Made by a program: the position numbers and the translations under genes. A DNA stretch of 64,000 bases from Purpureocillium takamizusanense (taxonomy: Eukaryota > Ascomycota > Sordariomycetes > Hypocreales > Ophiocordycipitaceae), in assembly GCF_022605165.1 (NCBI RefSeq), contig NC_063068.1, positions 3,906,001-3,970,000 of the forward strand, given 5' to 3'. The notes under the pieces are model-generated. The model did not search any database and had not been told where the DNA came from. It worked only from the letters and a program-made list of their open reading frames with translations. This document shows positions 23,233 to 36,087 of the stretch, one piece after another. Positions within the stretch are counted from its first letter, which is position 1. Each line of letters starts with the position of its first letter.

Positions 23233-24624
23233 CTATAATCGCACCTTTTCCGCGTCGGACCCGCTGGTAACTTCGGAAACAAATTGGGTCATGGCCTCAA
23301 AGTATCCCTCTTCTAGCACGCTCGAGTTGTGGTCACCGCCCGGTAAGGGCCTCCAGGTCTTGCTCGGCGCCTTGCAGAGCTCGTAAAGTTGGCGCATGTG
23401 ACTCGGACTGGATCAGCGTCGTCAGCGAACCGTCAGACGTTGAAGCATTGGCCACAGGAAAGTATTGGGTCAGGATCTTCATCAGACTTGAGAGATGGTG
23501 TTCAAATCAGAACCGTAAAGGCTCATATTTTGTGGGTGTGGTATTGTTCATCACGCGATCCAAGAGGAAGGGCAGGGGGCATCGGGGATACATACGGAAC
23601 GATCTCATCTTGCAAGCCGCTGAGGAAAAGTACCGGCACATTCTTGATACTCGGTAGTATCGTTTCGCTGGGCCAGACCTGGTGACAGAGCAAGGTGAGG
23701 TACTTGGCAGGCGGTATGACCGACGGGATGAGCTTGCGCATGGACAGGAAAGTGTTCTCCAGTATCAGCCCAGCAATGTCGCCGGCGTCCTGGTTTTTGG
23801 CCACGAGCTTGATACTGACGGCACCACCGAGGCTTTGGCCGTAGATGACGAGCTTGTGGTCGCGGGTCTCCGCCCGCTGTCGCAGATAATTGAGACCAGT
23901 TTGCGCATCGACGGTCAAGCCGGCCTCGTCGGGCTCACCCGTAGAGGTGCCGTACCCTCGATATTCGAGCATGAACACATTGCAACCAATGTAGTTAATG
24001 ATCATGCGGGCGATGGGTAGTCTATGGCCGATGTTCCCCGCGTTTCCATGGAACATGAGCACAGTGATGTTTGAGTTTTTGTTGCCGCGCGGGCCGCGGA
24101 TGTAGAAGGCGGAGAGCTTCTCGCCATCGTCGGTGGGAATAACAAGTTCCTCAAAGTCTCGGATACCAAATTGTGACGGGCGCGGGAGTTCGGTCCGGGA
24201 GTTGGGTGGCATGTGCGAAGGGTAGATCAAGGCCCTGTTCGCAGCGATGTTAGCTCCATGGCCTTGCTGCGCGACATAGGTCACATGGGACCTGCGTCGA
24301 CGAGAGGGTGGCTGGGACCACGGGATATGACGACACAGTGACAAGAAAAACAGGCCGGGGAAGCAGCGAGGGGTAGCGAGCGAGCGTACTTTTGTTTAAA
24401 GTAAAGCAGGGAAGTGAGGGCGGCGGCAATGCCCTGCCATGGACACATAGGGTCAGCTTCCGTTGAATGAAACATTGATGGCGTGGCATGGCGTGGGAGA
24501 GGGAGCTCACCGTCGACGCCAATGCCGGGAGACGCATGTAGGAGGCAGCGGAGCTCAAGACGGACGCGGTCTGCTCCAAGTAGCCGGCTAGGGTGGACGA
24601 GGGAGAAGGGTTGGAGTTGGACAT
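23233..24624 (-). CDS. bem46: BEM46/ABHD13-type alpha/beta hydrolase
   Basis: Serine hydrolase of the BEM46 family (human ABHD13), membrane-anchored and linked in filamentous fungi to polarity; the natural substrate is unknown. Exons: 24624-24511, 24433-24390, 24291-23596, 23407-23233; 342 residues. The N-terminus MSNSNPSPSSTLAGYLEQTA leads to a hydrophobic segment across the small second exon (GIAAALTSLLYFKQ), a likely membrane anchor. Family landmarks: LIYPSHMP, FHGNAGN (oxyanion region), the nucleophile Ser206 in YGQSLGGA, Asp281 in LSGLQDEIVP and His311 in GGDHNSS, so the triad is complete. For the last exon I chose the CAG acceptor before TCCGAG because it restores the family sequence DEIVPPSHM; an acceptor six bases downstream would drop two residues. 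Confidence 0.93.
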
Positions 24625-27600
24625 GATCGGAACGAATGGACCCTTCGGTCGGCCTGGGACCGTTTTCGCCTTTTGGTCTGTCTTGCAGGGCACGATAGCA
24701 CTGGCTCGCAAGCAAGACCTATCCGTGCGGCTTCAAGGGGCCCGCTGGCTGTCCTTTTCGTCAGGCCACGGGGGTGCGCGGGGTGGTACAGGACCAGCGC
24801 AGGCGGGACGCGTTCGCAGAGGTGGCGAGGAGTCGGCGGCGGCGGCGGCGGCTGCAGCAACCAAGCATCCAAGGTCAGACAAACGCTCCGCGGTTGACGG
24901 CTTGTCGACCGGTGCGGAACGTCGGAGGAGATGCCGAGGCAGATCGCTGGGCACGGCACGGGGGAATCCCGGTCGTGCACCCGTGGCCGTTTGCTGGCTT
25001 GTTTGCCGTGCCGGTTACGTGGCCGCTGCCGGACAAGATGCGCGCGAGAGAGGGCGAGGCAGTCATCGATGGCCCATGGCTGCCGATATTGGGGCGTCTC
25101 GAAGTCCCGTAGTAGAGGAGCCGTGCGATCTAGATGGTCAGGGCACGGAGGGTAAAACGAGGGGAGCGCAATGCGCGTGCCAGACAGCACGTCGAGGCGC
25201 AACAAGGGGGGTAGGTTAGCATAGGAAGGCCGGGAGAGAGGCGGTCGGACAACAGCTTGGACGCAGCACAAGCAGGTCTGGCTTTTTTCGGTTGGTGGAG
25301 CCGAGCCACTGGCAGGCGGATGGAAGGATGCCCGGCGAACCCAATCCTAGGGCAAGCTCGGCCCATGGCCCTCTTGCCGCCAGTCGGCGTCTCCGCAAGG
25401 CCCCGCTATCGCTAGGTGTGATGAGATTCCAGGGGAAATCAAACGCACCAGCAGTAACTACTACCGACCTCCAACTTAGTACAGTACTGCGCATATAGAC
25501 GGTTTCCCCCATCATGTTCGTGTTCTGAGGGCTGAAACCTTTGCAAGCTCCTGTTCCATGGCCCATGAGTGATCCGTGGGCGATCTAGGCAAGGCTGCAA
25601 TGCAAGGCCGCATCCGATCTGGAAGCGGGCCTCGAAAAAAGGCTAGATAGCACCACCGCCGTGCCAGGCACGCAGGGCCCAAGACGGTGGTGGTGAGGTG
25701 TGCTTCGCAGCAGCAGCACCTCGGCTGCATTTGAACAGGGATCTTGAGAAAAAACCCCCCGGCCCTAATGAGGGGGTCTTAGTCAGGACGGATCTGATAT
25801 GTGCGACCGGCACAAGAGGCTGCGTAACTAGGCTAGACAAGCATGATTCGCCATGAGAGCAAGACGATATCAACCTGACATACAGAGCACCTCCACATAC
25901 CTTGGTAGGTATTAGGTATCACCACATCAACAGCGCCTGACGAGTATACTAGTACATACGTAGTAGTGGCGGACGAGTGTCCATCCGACGGACTAGAAAT
26001 AAGGTCTTGAATCGAGCCAGAACCTTCCTTTTGTGTTCAGTATCCGCTGGTCTATTCCTTGCCATTGTAACGCTTCCGAGACACTTGCGAAATGAAGAGC
26101 GCACCATCGTGTACTTCGTATTCCTACCTGCACACGCACGCTGATGAGCTCAGTTATATTTTACGTCCGCCAATGTCCAACGATCGATCGACCGACCATG
26201 CCGTGAGCGCCCCTCTTGTTTGTAAATGCGCCCTGGCGCACACAAGGCTGCATATTTGCTCTCAAATAGCCTCGGCCGACCACACTTTGGCGTTCATCGC
26301 AGGATCGATGGCTCGCGCAGAAGCAACCACGAACGGTGGTCTGTCCCGCTAATAAGCGACCTCGCACAGCAGCAGCCCCTGTGGCGTATCGACGTGCGCA
26401 GGTACCAAGTACCCCGTGCATGGGCCAGACCTGACCCCGACTGTGCATAAGGTAGCAACCCCTTCGAGATGTGCTCGAGCAAATACTATATTTCGTACGA
26501 GATACCATGACTACTGTAGTAGTAAGCGCACACGGAAGTACGTACGTCATCACGGTTCTCATGGCTGGTCCAAGTGAAGAACCAAACACCCGCCAGGTGC
26601 GCAGGTTAGACCTTGGGAGACATCAAACGTACGTGGCTCGGCCCCAGATTTCGGCCATGAGGATCCCTGAACCGCTGACGCCGCCCGTGCGCCGCCACGA
26701 TACCTGAATCCTTGCGCAAGGGTCGCAAGTATACCAGGTCCGGACCTCAATTCATGCGAGACACCTCCAGACTGTAAAGGGTAGGTCGGAGGCGGGCGAC
26801 GTGTGCATTCGGCGATGCAGTCTGAGACCGTGCTTCGCCTACGTACTAAATAAGTTACTAAGTTACTACAAACCCGCAGACGGAGTGCAGCGCCCAGGAA
26901 GGCACGGTGCCATTCCTCGTCAGCAGCAGCGAGCGCCAACATTTGTCCCCCGCGTTTTGCGTTGCAAACGTGCCGTCGCGCCCCATCGGACGTCTCTGAA
27001 ACATGACTTCTCCCGCAACCATGCTGCCGGGGGGCGAGACGACGGGGTTGTCGTGGTTTCTGTCGTGGGTACCACGTACCCATTTAGTATCCATGGCTCT
27101 GGGACGGACCGTTCGCCCCCAAGCAAGTCCTTGGCACGTACAGAGATAAGGACACGATGGGAGGGAGCACGGAGCCAATGTCTCATTCCTTACCCAGTCG
27201 CAGCCTTTGCTGTAGTAATTCGGACGGAACTTTGTATTGCTCTGTTGAGAGTATCTGGGTCGAATGGGTAAGCAAGCATGCCCGTCTCGAGATCGTCGCT
27301 ACACACACACACCCTTGCTGCTCAAGGTAACCGCGTTTCGTTTGGCTGCCACAAGCTTTCCCTCGGCGTTGGCTCTCCCGTCCGAAAAGGTGAACCAAGA
27401 GAGGGAGGGGACGTGACGGATCGTCCGGCGGTTGCGGCCTGGAGATTGGAGACACGAGCGAGCCCTCATGCAAGTGCGTAAACGCGCGTCACCATCGCAG
27501 CAGGCATTGGGCTGCCCCTGCAGCAGGTGGCAGGGCGAGAGATGCGTGGTGGGCATTTGCCGCCCGAGGTTGCGACTAGACGGTGCGAGTGCATGCACGT

Positions 27601-29954
27601 ACACATACAATGGACTGCTGTACGTACTACTACTATAATTTACGTCTTTCGACTGTGACGGGGACGTCCACAACGGTTGGCTCGGTGTCTTGGGGCGGTG
27701 GAAGCATGGTGGGATGGATGCTGGCTCTCGTGGCGGCTGATCGACTGAGCTTGTCGTGCCTGCGCCGCTGACTGAGGGAGGCACGGTGAGCCCGGGCGAC
27801 GTACCATGTACAGTATGTACGCCAGCGGGCACCGCAGCCGCAGAGTTGGCGACATGCCCGTAACGCCTCACTCGCCGTACGCGATTCAAAGTCCGAACGA
27901 CCTTTGGTCGGCGCGATGCCTGATAAATGGCATGCTTCGTGCTAGTGTGGCGTGTGTGGGATAAAATTAGGCATACAAAGTACAACACACTACCATGCTT
28001 TCTTTGTCTGGGCACCATCTCGGCGTTCGCCCATGACCAAAGAAAACTCTCTGACAAGGTGACCCCGGCATCCAGAGCGTCAGCTCGGCGCAGCACTCGC
28101 GCGTCGTTGAGAGGCGACGATGGGCACACACACACGCACACACACCACCGAGAAGGGGGGGGGGGGAGGGGGCAGCACAGTGGCACCCACCACCTTTCGT
28201 CCGTCCTGACAGACATCCTGGCAAGCCTGGCTTCGCCGGCGCCAAAGAGCATGGACGGCACTTGGTGGCCGGCCTCACATGATCGGAGACGGTCACAAGC
28301 CAATCATAGCGCCGCGCTGCGCCATCCCGTTTGAGGATCCCATCTCTCGCGTTATGCGTGGTTGCCAGGGCGCGTCCGTCTGGCGTAAAGCAGCCGTGAG
28401 GCGAGGCGCTGCGCCGGCGGGCGGGCGGCGGAGGGGCCGCGGGACAGCCCAAGGGGCGCCTCAGGCAGGGGGCGTGGCAGGTAGATACCTAAGGTACAGA
28501 GAGCTACCTACCTACCCGCGCTGCGCTGGCCCTGTGTCAACGTCCGGCGCGCGCCAACAGCTGGCATCAACATCCATTGCTCGCAGATGGGCGCAGCGCG
28601 TGGGTGCAGCGCGCCCATGGACAGGCGAGGGAGACAAGCCGTTGGGTACCATGGGAGAGGGTGAGGCAAGCAGGCAGGGCAGAACAGGGCAGGACAGGGC
28701 AGGGCAGGGCAAGGCAGGGCATCGGCTGGCGCTGTTATTCGTGAGGCTGTGGTGCTGCTGCGCTGGCGGAAAGTCCAATGGCGACTGGTTTGGATGCGCG
28801 ACTGCCCAAACAAAATTCAGTCTCTTGAGGAAGTAGGTGGTAGGTATGAGTCGTTGGAGGGGGGCCATATATTCGACAAAACTTGATCTGGAAAGAGTTG
28901 CTAAGCGCAATGTATTTTCGCCTGCTCGTGCAGTGCCTGACGTGCATCACTATGGGACTTTGCTGCGGGTAACGACCTGTTAGTCTTGAGATTTCTGGCA
29001 GTGCACATAGCATTGTGTGTGTGGTGGTGCCCTTTGTCTCCTTGAATGGTCGCCCCAGCACAAGAATAACATCTCCATCTGTCGGTACCTTAGCAGCAGC
29101 GCCCACCCCCACTTTTCCATCTCCTCAGCGATGGCAGGCCCTCTGACACTTGTTACTTTTCTTTCTTCTCGACATCCACAGCGTTGCACAGAAAAAACAT
29201 CCATATCACTCGGCAACACGGTATCGCGCTCGGTGCGCCGTCAACAACACAAACACCTACTAAAAGAGCTCGCGGCCACCAACTGCTTCATCCTCGGGCC
29301 CGCTCGACACTCTTGTTACATCTTGCTCTCTCGAGCACCATTTCCTGTTCGCCGTTGGGACCTCACGTCGGCCCCGCGCTTGCTCGCTGCCTCGACTCGC
29401 CGTTGGCGGGTGGGAGTATTTTTTTTTTTGATTTTTTTTGCCTTTCCCTCCCACTGAGGGACTGGACAGGACTGGACTAGGAATCCCCCCCTCGCTCAAT
29501 TCTCTCCGCCCGCCCCCCATTCCATGTCCTGAACGAGGGGCTCATCCTTACGCCGCGCCTGAGACGCATTCCTCCAAAACGGAACCCCTTACTGCTTGGC
29601 CCCCATAACCCTCGATTCCTCCCCTTGTCTGGCCCCCTGGCTCGGCCACTTCAGGAAGTTCGACCTCCATCTGGAACTCTGCATTCCCCGGACGGACGCA
29701 TCGCCAAACGCAGTTGACGGGCGCCGCCCCCATCCAAGTCCCCCATCGTTGCCGTTGCTACTTTTGCGCGCCTCGTCGCCGCCCATTCAGCCGCCGCCGC
29801 CGCGTCTGCTGCTGCTGCTGCTACTGCTGCTCCTGCAAATAAGCCCCAGAGGGCTCACAGACCTCTTCCGTCAAATACCGCGGCCACTCAGCACCTGAGT
29901 CTGCCCAACCCGACACCCAATCACCAGGGCCACGCCACGGGTGCCACCGTCAAG
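24625..29954. other. 5.3 kb gene-poor region with simple repeats
   Basis: No supportable gene on either strand. The longest open frames here (for example 334 codons on the minus strand, 27299-28303) are low-complexity translations without domains; that one reads through a CA repeat. Seen: many TAC/GTA-rich motifs (25895-25970, 26460-26550, 26840-26870), a CA/G-rich tract at 28130-28175, a GGGCA-type tandem at 28675-28721, TACCTA motifs at 28478-28517 and a CTG-rich tract at 29806-29838. The right end (29000-29954) is pyrimidine-rich and looks like promoter and leader of the LYAR-type gene. Confidence 0.45.
28675..28721. repeat. GGGCA-type short tandem repeat
   Basis: Seven or so imperfect copies of a five-base G-rich unit (variants of CAGGG/CAGGA/CAAGG). 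Related short runs occur at 2982-3004 (complementary strand) and 43007-43020. Function unknown; likely slippage-derived. Confidence 0.75.
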
Positions 29955-31758
29955 ATGGTATCCTTTTCCTGTGAGGTAATGTTGCTCCCTTTTCCTCCCA
30001 AAGTATCCCCGAGTCACCCTGCCCCCATCCCTCCATGCCTTGGCCCTGCTTCATTCCCTACACCCCTTCACTCCCCGGCCATAAGGTACCCAAGTATCCC
30101 TCCCACCCACCCACACCAACTATTAGATACCACCATCGCTTTTGACATCACTCCTGGCGCTCTCGCCGCCCCTCTCTCCAACAGCCAAATACCCTGTTGA
30201 TAGACTTCCCTTTCCTGTCCGCTGATCCCCTGGCCCACTCGCCCTGTCTCGCATCATCCCGCTTGGCCCCCTTGTACGAAGGCCTGCTTTGACTGCCTCA
30301 AATACCAAGCACACTCCACCCCGCCGCCCATTGGACGTCTGCTCTGTTTCGCCGCACCGCGTCGTTTATGTTATATTCAGCCTCCTAACGCGAAATCACA
30401 GGCGTGCGGTGACGTCTTGACCAAGAAGAAGCTCGACCCTCACCGAAGCCGCTGCCACGGAGCCTCTTTCACCTGCATCGATTGCATGGTCCACTTTCAA
30501 GGTGTCCAATATCGCTCTCACACCGTGAGTATCATCGGCATCCGTTCTGACTCGAGCTACCCACTTGCTTACACGAAGCCAGTCGTGCATAACTGAAGAC
30601 CAAAAGTACCAAGGCGCCTTGTACAAGGAGAAGAACAAGAAGCAGAAGCAGCATCACGACAAGCCAAGCGAGCAGAAGCCAACCGCACAGAAGCACAACC
30701 AACAGCCCAAGAACATGGCTCAGCAGCCATACGTCGAAGACGTCGGGGAAGATAGAGAGTACGAGCCGTGGAACGACTCAACTGGGCATACGGAAGACGA
30801 ACGATCCCCTGCCGAGCCGCCACCAGAGGCTCCCACCCCTCCCGCCGCGGCGACTGAGGAACACGTCAACGTCTTCGACTTTTTGGTCGCGACAGGCCAG
30901 ACTCCAAATGCCTCCAACATGAACCTTCCACGGGACCAAATGGGTCCCGACGTCGGCGACAGCACCTCGCTGGTGCGGTACGAGTACAATGCGGAAGAAT
31001 ACCTCGATCCGACCTCCTTCATGGACGCCGACAACGAGCCCCTCGTCCAGTATGGCACCGGGCCGGTTCCCTCAGGCGCCTTCGTCACCCCTGCATCCAA
31101 GAGCGAGCGACGCAAGACAAAGGACAGCGAAGTCAAGAAGGACAAGAAGCGCAAGCGACTGCATGTCGAAGTCCCGGGTGACCAGGTCATGACGGACGCC
31201 CCTCCCGTCCTGCACTCCGGCTTGACAGGCGGTCTGAAGAGTCTCATGCGACCGACGCTGCCTCCCTCCCCTGACTATTCTGGCGGAGATGTCGCCGACA
31301 ACTCACCAGCCAGCCCCTTGAAGAAGACGAAACACTCGAAGCACGCCAAGAACACACACATCGGCAACAGCCTCTTCGATATGATTACCGGTGGCTCCAA
31401 GTCCAAGAGCCACAAGAAGAAGCCGACCTCGAAGAAGCAATCCCATCGTCACAAAGAGCGCAAGGAGCCCAAGCTCATTGAATTCCGACCACAGTCCAAA
31501 GATGGCAAGTCTGACAATGTGGACGGTCAAATGGTTGTATTCAAGCCACGCGCCGATGCCTTCCTCAGCTTCGTCAACAAAGGACCAGAGAGTGAGCGCG
31601 GCTGCAGTGTCAACAAGGCCCTTAAGCGCTATCATCGCGAGCGCCAGGCGTCGGGTACGGGTATCGGCAAGACTAAGGAAGAGAAGGAGCTATGGAAGGA
31701 CCTGCGACTTCGACGAAACGAGCGAGGCGAAATCGTGCTATTCTCGATCTCGGAATGA
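29955..31758 (+). CDS. LYAR-type C2HC zinc-finger protein
   Basis: Homologue of the cell-growth-regulating nucleolar protein LYAR, which in animals sits in the nucleolus and supports ribosome biogenesis; the fungal role is inferred. Exons: 29955-29975 (seven codons), 30402-30524, 30583-31758; 439 residues. The first two exons join to MVSFSCEACGDVLTKKKLDP, then HRSRCHG and FTCIDC, the two-finger zf-LYAR module. A third conserved patch, SHTSCITEDQKYQG, follows across the second splice. The rest is basic and disordered with Lys-rich nuclear-localisation-like clusters (KKDKKRKRL, HKKKPTSKKQ). A C-terminal patch near residue 395 (KALKRYHRER, KELWKDLRLRRNE) looks conserved. The 426-base first intron is long for this window. 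The start is fixed by the Cys pairs in exon 1. Confidence 0.92.
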
Positions 31759-32416
31759 CTGCTGATTTCATCGGACACACACACCCAAAAAAAAAGGCGA
31801 AAACCATGGTAATTGGAGCCGTCTGACTACGGACCGCAAGTGATCGGATAAAACCGTCGGAACGTCGGGAATACTACAGGAGTTTACGGTGTTGCGGGCA
31901 AAGCTACGGTTTTTGCAAGGTACCTTGCCATCTGCTTCGACAATGTCATTTATTTTCTACTTGCCGGTGGTGGACCGGGATAAACGGGTCTTTGGAGCTT
32001 CCTCGGTGTACAACTACATGGCAGAAGCTCTGAGCTGGACTCACGGCACGGATGGGGTGAGGGTGATGTACGATGTTGGGGCGCGGATGGCTGCTGACTT
32101 TGCATGCAGCTGGCAAGGCAACCACGCGCATGGCTCGTGGATTCATGATTGGAGAGGCATAGCAGAGCGAGCGAGCAAGGCGGTAATGATTGGGGGGAGC
32201 AATGATACCATGGATAGGCATAGCATCTGCATCGAATGAAAATTTTTCTAGTCGTCGCCATCCATTGGGCCACGTTCTTGACAGACTGAAGCCAAGAGTT
32301 TGCCTTGCCCGTCACCTCGAGAGGAATGGCAATTCTAAAGTGACACCTACGTCACAGCGTTGGTTACACCACGCGGACAGCCGCCCCGGCCTGCCCTGAT
32401 ATCATACATGACGCAT
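31759..32416. other. intergenic between convergent genes
   Basis: About 660 bases. It contains an A run just after the LYAR-type gene (31788-31796) and a 14-base perfect palindrome centred on GGTACC at 31914-31927. No gene seen. Confidence 0.5.
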
Positions 32417-33544
32417 TCATTACATGACGCGCAGCGGAAGGATGTGCTGCACCATGGCTTCTCGCCGACATAACGGGCACTCAGGCTTCTCCCTGACCCA
32501 ATCACCGATGCATTCCCAGCAGAAAACGTGGCCGCACTGCGTCGCGGAGGGGTCTTTGAGCTCCTCTAGGCAGAGTGTGCATTTGCGCTGCTGCGAGCCT
32601 TTGATATACCCCATGACCTTGTCGCCGTCGGCCAGGTTGTACCTCGGGGCGGTCGCCACCGGGGTGTGGGTCGTGGCGGCGAGGTCGACCCTGCTCGCCT
32701 GAGGGCCCCGGGTGCCGAGCTCGGTCAGGAGCAGGTCGCTGTTGGCCGAGTAGGAATTTGTGTGGTCGAGGGAGACGTCGACGGTGCCGGACTGGAAAGC
32801 GGCGCGCTCGCGGGCGGGGCCACTGGCGGATGAGAGGGTGGAGCGTACGTGCAGGTATGTCTGCACGGCGAGCTGGACGATGAGAAGGACGCCGAGGACC
32901 TCGTAGCCGGCGCGGTCGGGGGTATCGGGGACGGTGCGGGTGAAGACGTAGCGGAGGGAGAGCAGGCGCTTAGTGAGCTCGTAGTAGGTGCCGTTGAAGT
33001 AGAAGAGGGCGAGGGTGACGGCCTGCACGGGAGCGGCCGACGTGATGCTCGAGAGATGACGCGCGACGTATTCCCACACGCGAGCCTCTTTGCCGTCCTC
33101 CTTGCCCTTTTGCTGCAGCGAGCTTAGCCGCCGCTCGATGAGTTTGCGCAGCCGCGTGCGCAGACCCGGCAGCGCGCGGCTGACGAGGTAGGGCAGGACG
33201 ATGGTGCCCGCGATGTACGCGGCGCGGGTGCGCAGCGCGGGGAGCCGGCCCGTCGGCGACTCAACCTGGACCAAGTCGCAGTACTCCTCGCCCAGGGTGC
33301 GGTTGCCGGGGAGGGTGGTGAGCGCGAAGTAGAGGAGGGCGGCGAGGGAGCGCAGCTCCGGGGCGAGGGCGTGGGCGGACCGCGCGCCGAGCAGGCGCCG
33401 GTGGAGGTCGGTGAGGGTGTTGGCGAGGTGCCCGGTGAAGTAGGCGTCCTTTTGATGGGCGCGGACGATATCCGGGGCTGAGGCGAAGGGGTACGGGGAC
33501 GCCGTCGAGGGCGGCCGTGGTTGTGACGGCGACGAAGACGCCAT
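32417..33544 (-). CDS. pex10: peroxisome biogenesis RING protein Pex10
   Basis: Ubiquitin ligase of the peroxisomal membrane RING complex (Pex2-Pex10-Pex12) that ubiquitinates the Pex5 receptor for recycling. It is a single uninterrupted frame of 374 residues, normal for fungi, starting MASSSPSQPRPPSTASPYPF and ending ILPLRVM. The N-terminal Pex2/Pex12 domain begins at PDIVRAHQKDAYF (about residue 25) and includes membrane segments around LAALLYFALTTL, YIAGTIVLPYLVS and AVTLALFYFNGTYY. The C-terminal C3HC4 RING is at about residues 322-359: CTLCLEEL, then CGHVFCWECI and CPLC. All eight zinc ligands are present. The stop codon is just left of 32420. It converges with the LYAR-type gene and diverges from erd1. 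Identity is secure. Confidence 0.95.
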
Positions 33545-34814
33545 TGCGTGTGGTCTGGGACCGGCGCCGCGGAGCCCCGGCGGGGGGGGGGGAGGGTGTT
33601 ACTTCAGGCACAAGAAGCGTGCGCGCAGCCGCGCCGCCGGATGGGTTCTGGAGTAGGCTGCGGAAAGGCGAGCAAATGGCGGAGTCGGGTTCGCGGAGAG
33701 AGAGAGGTCGGAGGGGCTGGCGTGTCGTGCGGTGCGGCGACGGTTCGGGGTGGGTGGTTGATGAATGAATATGGTGGTGATGGATAGGGAATGGAAAGTG
33801 AGGTTCGGTTGCGACGGGACCGGAGGCTGGAGGCCAGCAGCGCTGGACCTCGGGACGAAAGCTGCCTGGGGTCGGAGGGGCCCATCCCATGTGGCTCCAT
33901 TGGGGCGGACCCGAGCTTCCATGGTGGTGGTGGCCGGTAGTACTAGCAGCAACGCCCAGCGCTAGCGCTACGAGCCGATGAGCGGCGCATGCATGAGTTG
34001 GAACATGACGTTGAGGTACCAAGGTTCCTTACGAGTGCAGAGCAATGTCCGCTGGCTGTGAAGTTGCGGGCGAAAAGCATTGATTGGTTGCCTGGCCGAG
34101 CCTTGAGCTGCGCAAAGGACTCTGCGACTACTACTAGGAATACGGAAATTAATGGTCTAGCTTGGCTCCCGTTGCTTTCCATTTATGCCGGAGGGCTAAG
34201 TTAGCAAGCGCCGAGTGTCGGGTTCGTGCGAGTGCCCTGCTTTGCACAAGGGCTCGGTGCATTGGTACTAAGGTTAGTCGGTACATGTGGATTTACGAAG
34301 TACTAAAGTTACTTGTCTCAGGCCTCGAGAATGCGTTCTCTTCAGGCGTTTTCTAAGAGGCAGAGAAACTCAGCTTGAGAATCCCTATTGTTTTCCCGGA
34401 CTCTGTAATAGTTAGTTGCCTCATCGCAGTACACACACATGAAGCCTTGGCGTGCGGCGTCTCTAATAAATTGCTGCGCGCTGTGACGCGCTGGCGACGA
34501 GCCTAATGGTGGAGCGGCTGGTGGGGTTGGCGGACGAACGTAGCGCAAAGGGAGCTGGAGCTGTTGCCCCTGAAAAAAAAGTCTGGAAACGGCACGCCGC
34601 CATGCGAAAGCGAGCTACGTATCATCGCCCTTTCCACATTCCCGTCCTCGTCTGGCAGCCTAGGTACTAACCTAACGTGCCTCCTCGCCTCGCCTAGGTG
34701 CCATCAGTTCGCGCCGCTCACTCTGTACCTTTGTCTGTACCTAGCTTCTTCACACGTGCCCGGCGCACTCTCTTCGCCTTCCCTACCAATCGATGACGAC
34801 TCGTCGCGGCGACA
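33545..34814. other. divergent intergenic region (pex10 / erd1 promoters)
   Basis: About 1.27 kb separating the divergent pex10 and erd1 starts. A C/G-rich tract lies next to pex10 (33550-33600). GTACTA/CCTAGGTAC motifs occur at 34258-34310 and 34658-34745. No coding model supported. Confidence 0.5.
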
Positions 34815-36087
34815 ATGGACGGTGACCCTGCAGTCGAGCCGCAGCTCGACCCTTTCAGCCGGGTGTTTCCCTTGCCGTACCGTGTCGGCTTCATCGTGAC
34901 TCTTGGTCAGTCTGCTGCGGCTATCTAGGCAGATCGTGGGCTAACTTGTCGTCTGTGTAGCTGTCTGGGGCTGGGGCCTCAACCTTCACGGGCTCTACCT
35001 GCACAAAATCGACGTGCCGGCCCTGATACGATACCCCGGACGAACCTCGCCGCATCATGTTCCGCACCACCACTCGACGTATCGGCTCGCCACTGTGCTG
35101 TCGGTGCTCTTCGCCGTCTCCATCCTGCTCTTCTGGCTTGTTACGTGGAGCGTGCCATCACGCGTTGTCGCATACGACTGGATACCCATGACGTACCTGG
35201 TCGCCGTCGTGGCCATCTTCGTCGTGCCGCTCAGACACCTTCCAAGCGGCGGACGACACCGTTTCCTCGCGACTCTACGCCGGGTGAGCATTGGTGGCAT
35301 CGCTGAAGCGCAAGACGGCAAGTTTGGGGACATCCTACTTGCCGACGTGTTGACGTCGTACGCCAAAGTGTGCGGCGACTTGTTCGTCACTGTATGCATG
35401 TTTTTCAGCAGTGGCGGCTCGTCTACGGAACGGCCGGATCGCAACTGTGGAGGCACCGTGATTGTGCCGCTCCTCATGGCAGTGCCGAGCGCGATTCGGT
35501 TCCGGCAATGCATGATCGAATACTTGCGCGTGCGACGCGCGCCATACAAAGAATCGGTGGGCTGGGGCGGACAGCACTTGGCCAATGCGCTCAAATACTC
35601 GACAGCCTTCCCGGTCCTCATTGCGAGCTCCTTGCAGCGAAACGCACAGGGCGACGCTGCAAAGGCCGCCTACAATAAGGTGTGGTTGGTCGCGGTACTG
35701 GTCAACTCCTTGTATTCCTTCTACTGGGACGTGGCCAAGGACTGGGACTTGACCCTCTTTTCTACGCGGCGCGAGCGCACTTCGCTGCATCACCCATGGG
35801 GGCTGCGCGACCGGCTCGTCTTCCGATCCGCGACAATCTACTACGTAGTAATCGGCATGGACCTGATGCTGCGTTGCAGCTGGTCGATGAAGCTGAGCCC
35901 GCACCTGGACAGATTCAGCGACTTTGAAAGCGGCATTTTCCTCATAGAGCTCTTGGAGGTGTTCCGGCGCTGGGGCTGGATATTTTTCCGCGTGGAAACG
36001 GAGTGGCTCAGGAACTCGTCGACGGGCCTAGGGGTCGACGACATTCTCCTAGGCAACTTCCAAGGGAAGGACGACGACGACGATTAA
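34815..36087 (+). CDS. erd1: Erd1-like EXS-domain membrane protein
   Basis: EXS-family membrane protein related to yeast Erd1, a Golgi protein needed for retention of ER luminal proteins and glycosyltransferase recycling and linked to phosphate export from the Golgi. Exons: 34815-34905 and 34961-36087; 405 residues. Exon 1 encodes MDGDPAVEPQLDPFSRVFPL and the start of the first membrane segment. The splice restores FIVTLAVWGWGLNLHGLYL. Further hydrophobic segments include LATVLSVLFAVSILLFWLVT and YLVAVVAIFVVPL. The EXS core has RFRQCMIEYLR, HLANALKYS, NSLYSFYWDVAKDWDL, FRSATIYYVVIGMDLMLR and EVFRRWGWIFFRVETEW, all diagnostic. The C-terminus is an acidic KDDDDD run. Assignment to Erd1 rather than Syg1/Xpr1 rests on the lack of an SPX domain and the short length. 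Confidence 0.92.

Noticed and set aside
25750..25782. Short inverted repeat (CCCCC...GGGGG) resembling a terminator hairpin
   Set aside because: Not near a gene end, and hairpin terminators are not used by fungal RNA polymerase II.
27299..28303. 334-codon open frame on the minus strand
   Set aside because: Low-complexity translation running through a CA repeat (Cys-Val alternation), no domain, no splice partner; likely chance openness in GC-rich DNA.
33261..34022. 253-codon minus-strand frame overlapping pex10
   Set aside because: Overlaps the pex10 N-terminus in another frame and is Pro/His/Arg-rich without motif; a shadow of pex10 and its promoter.
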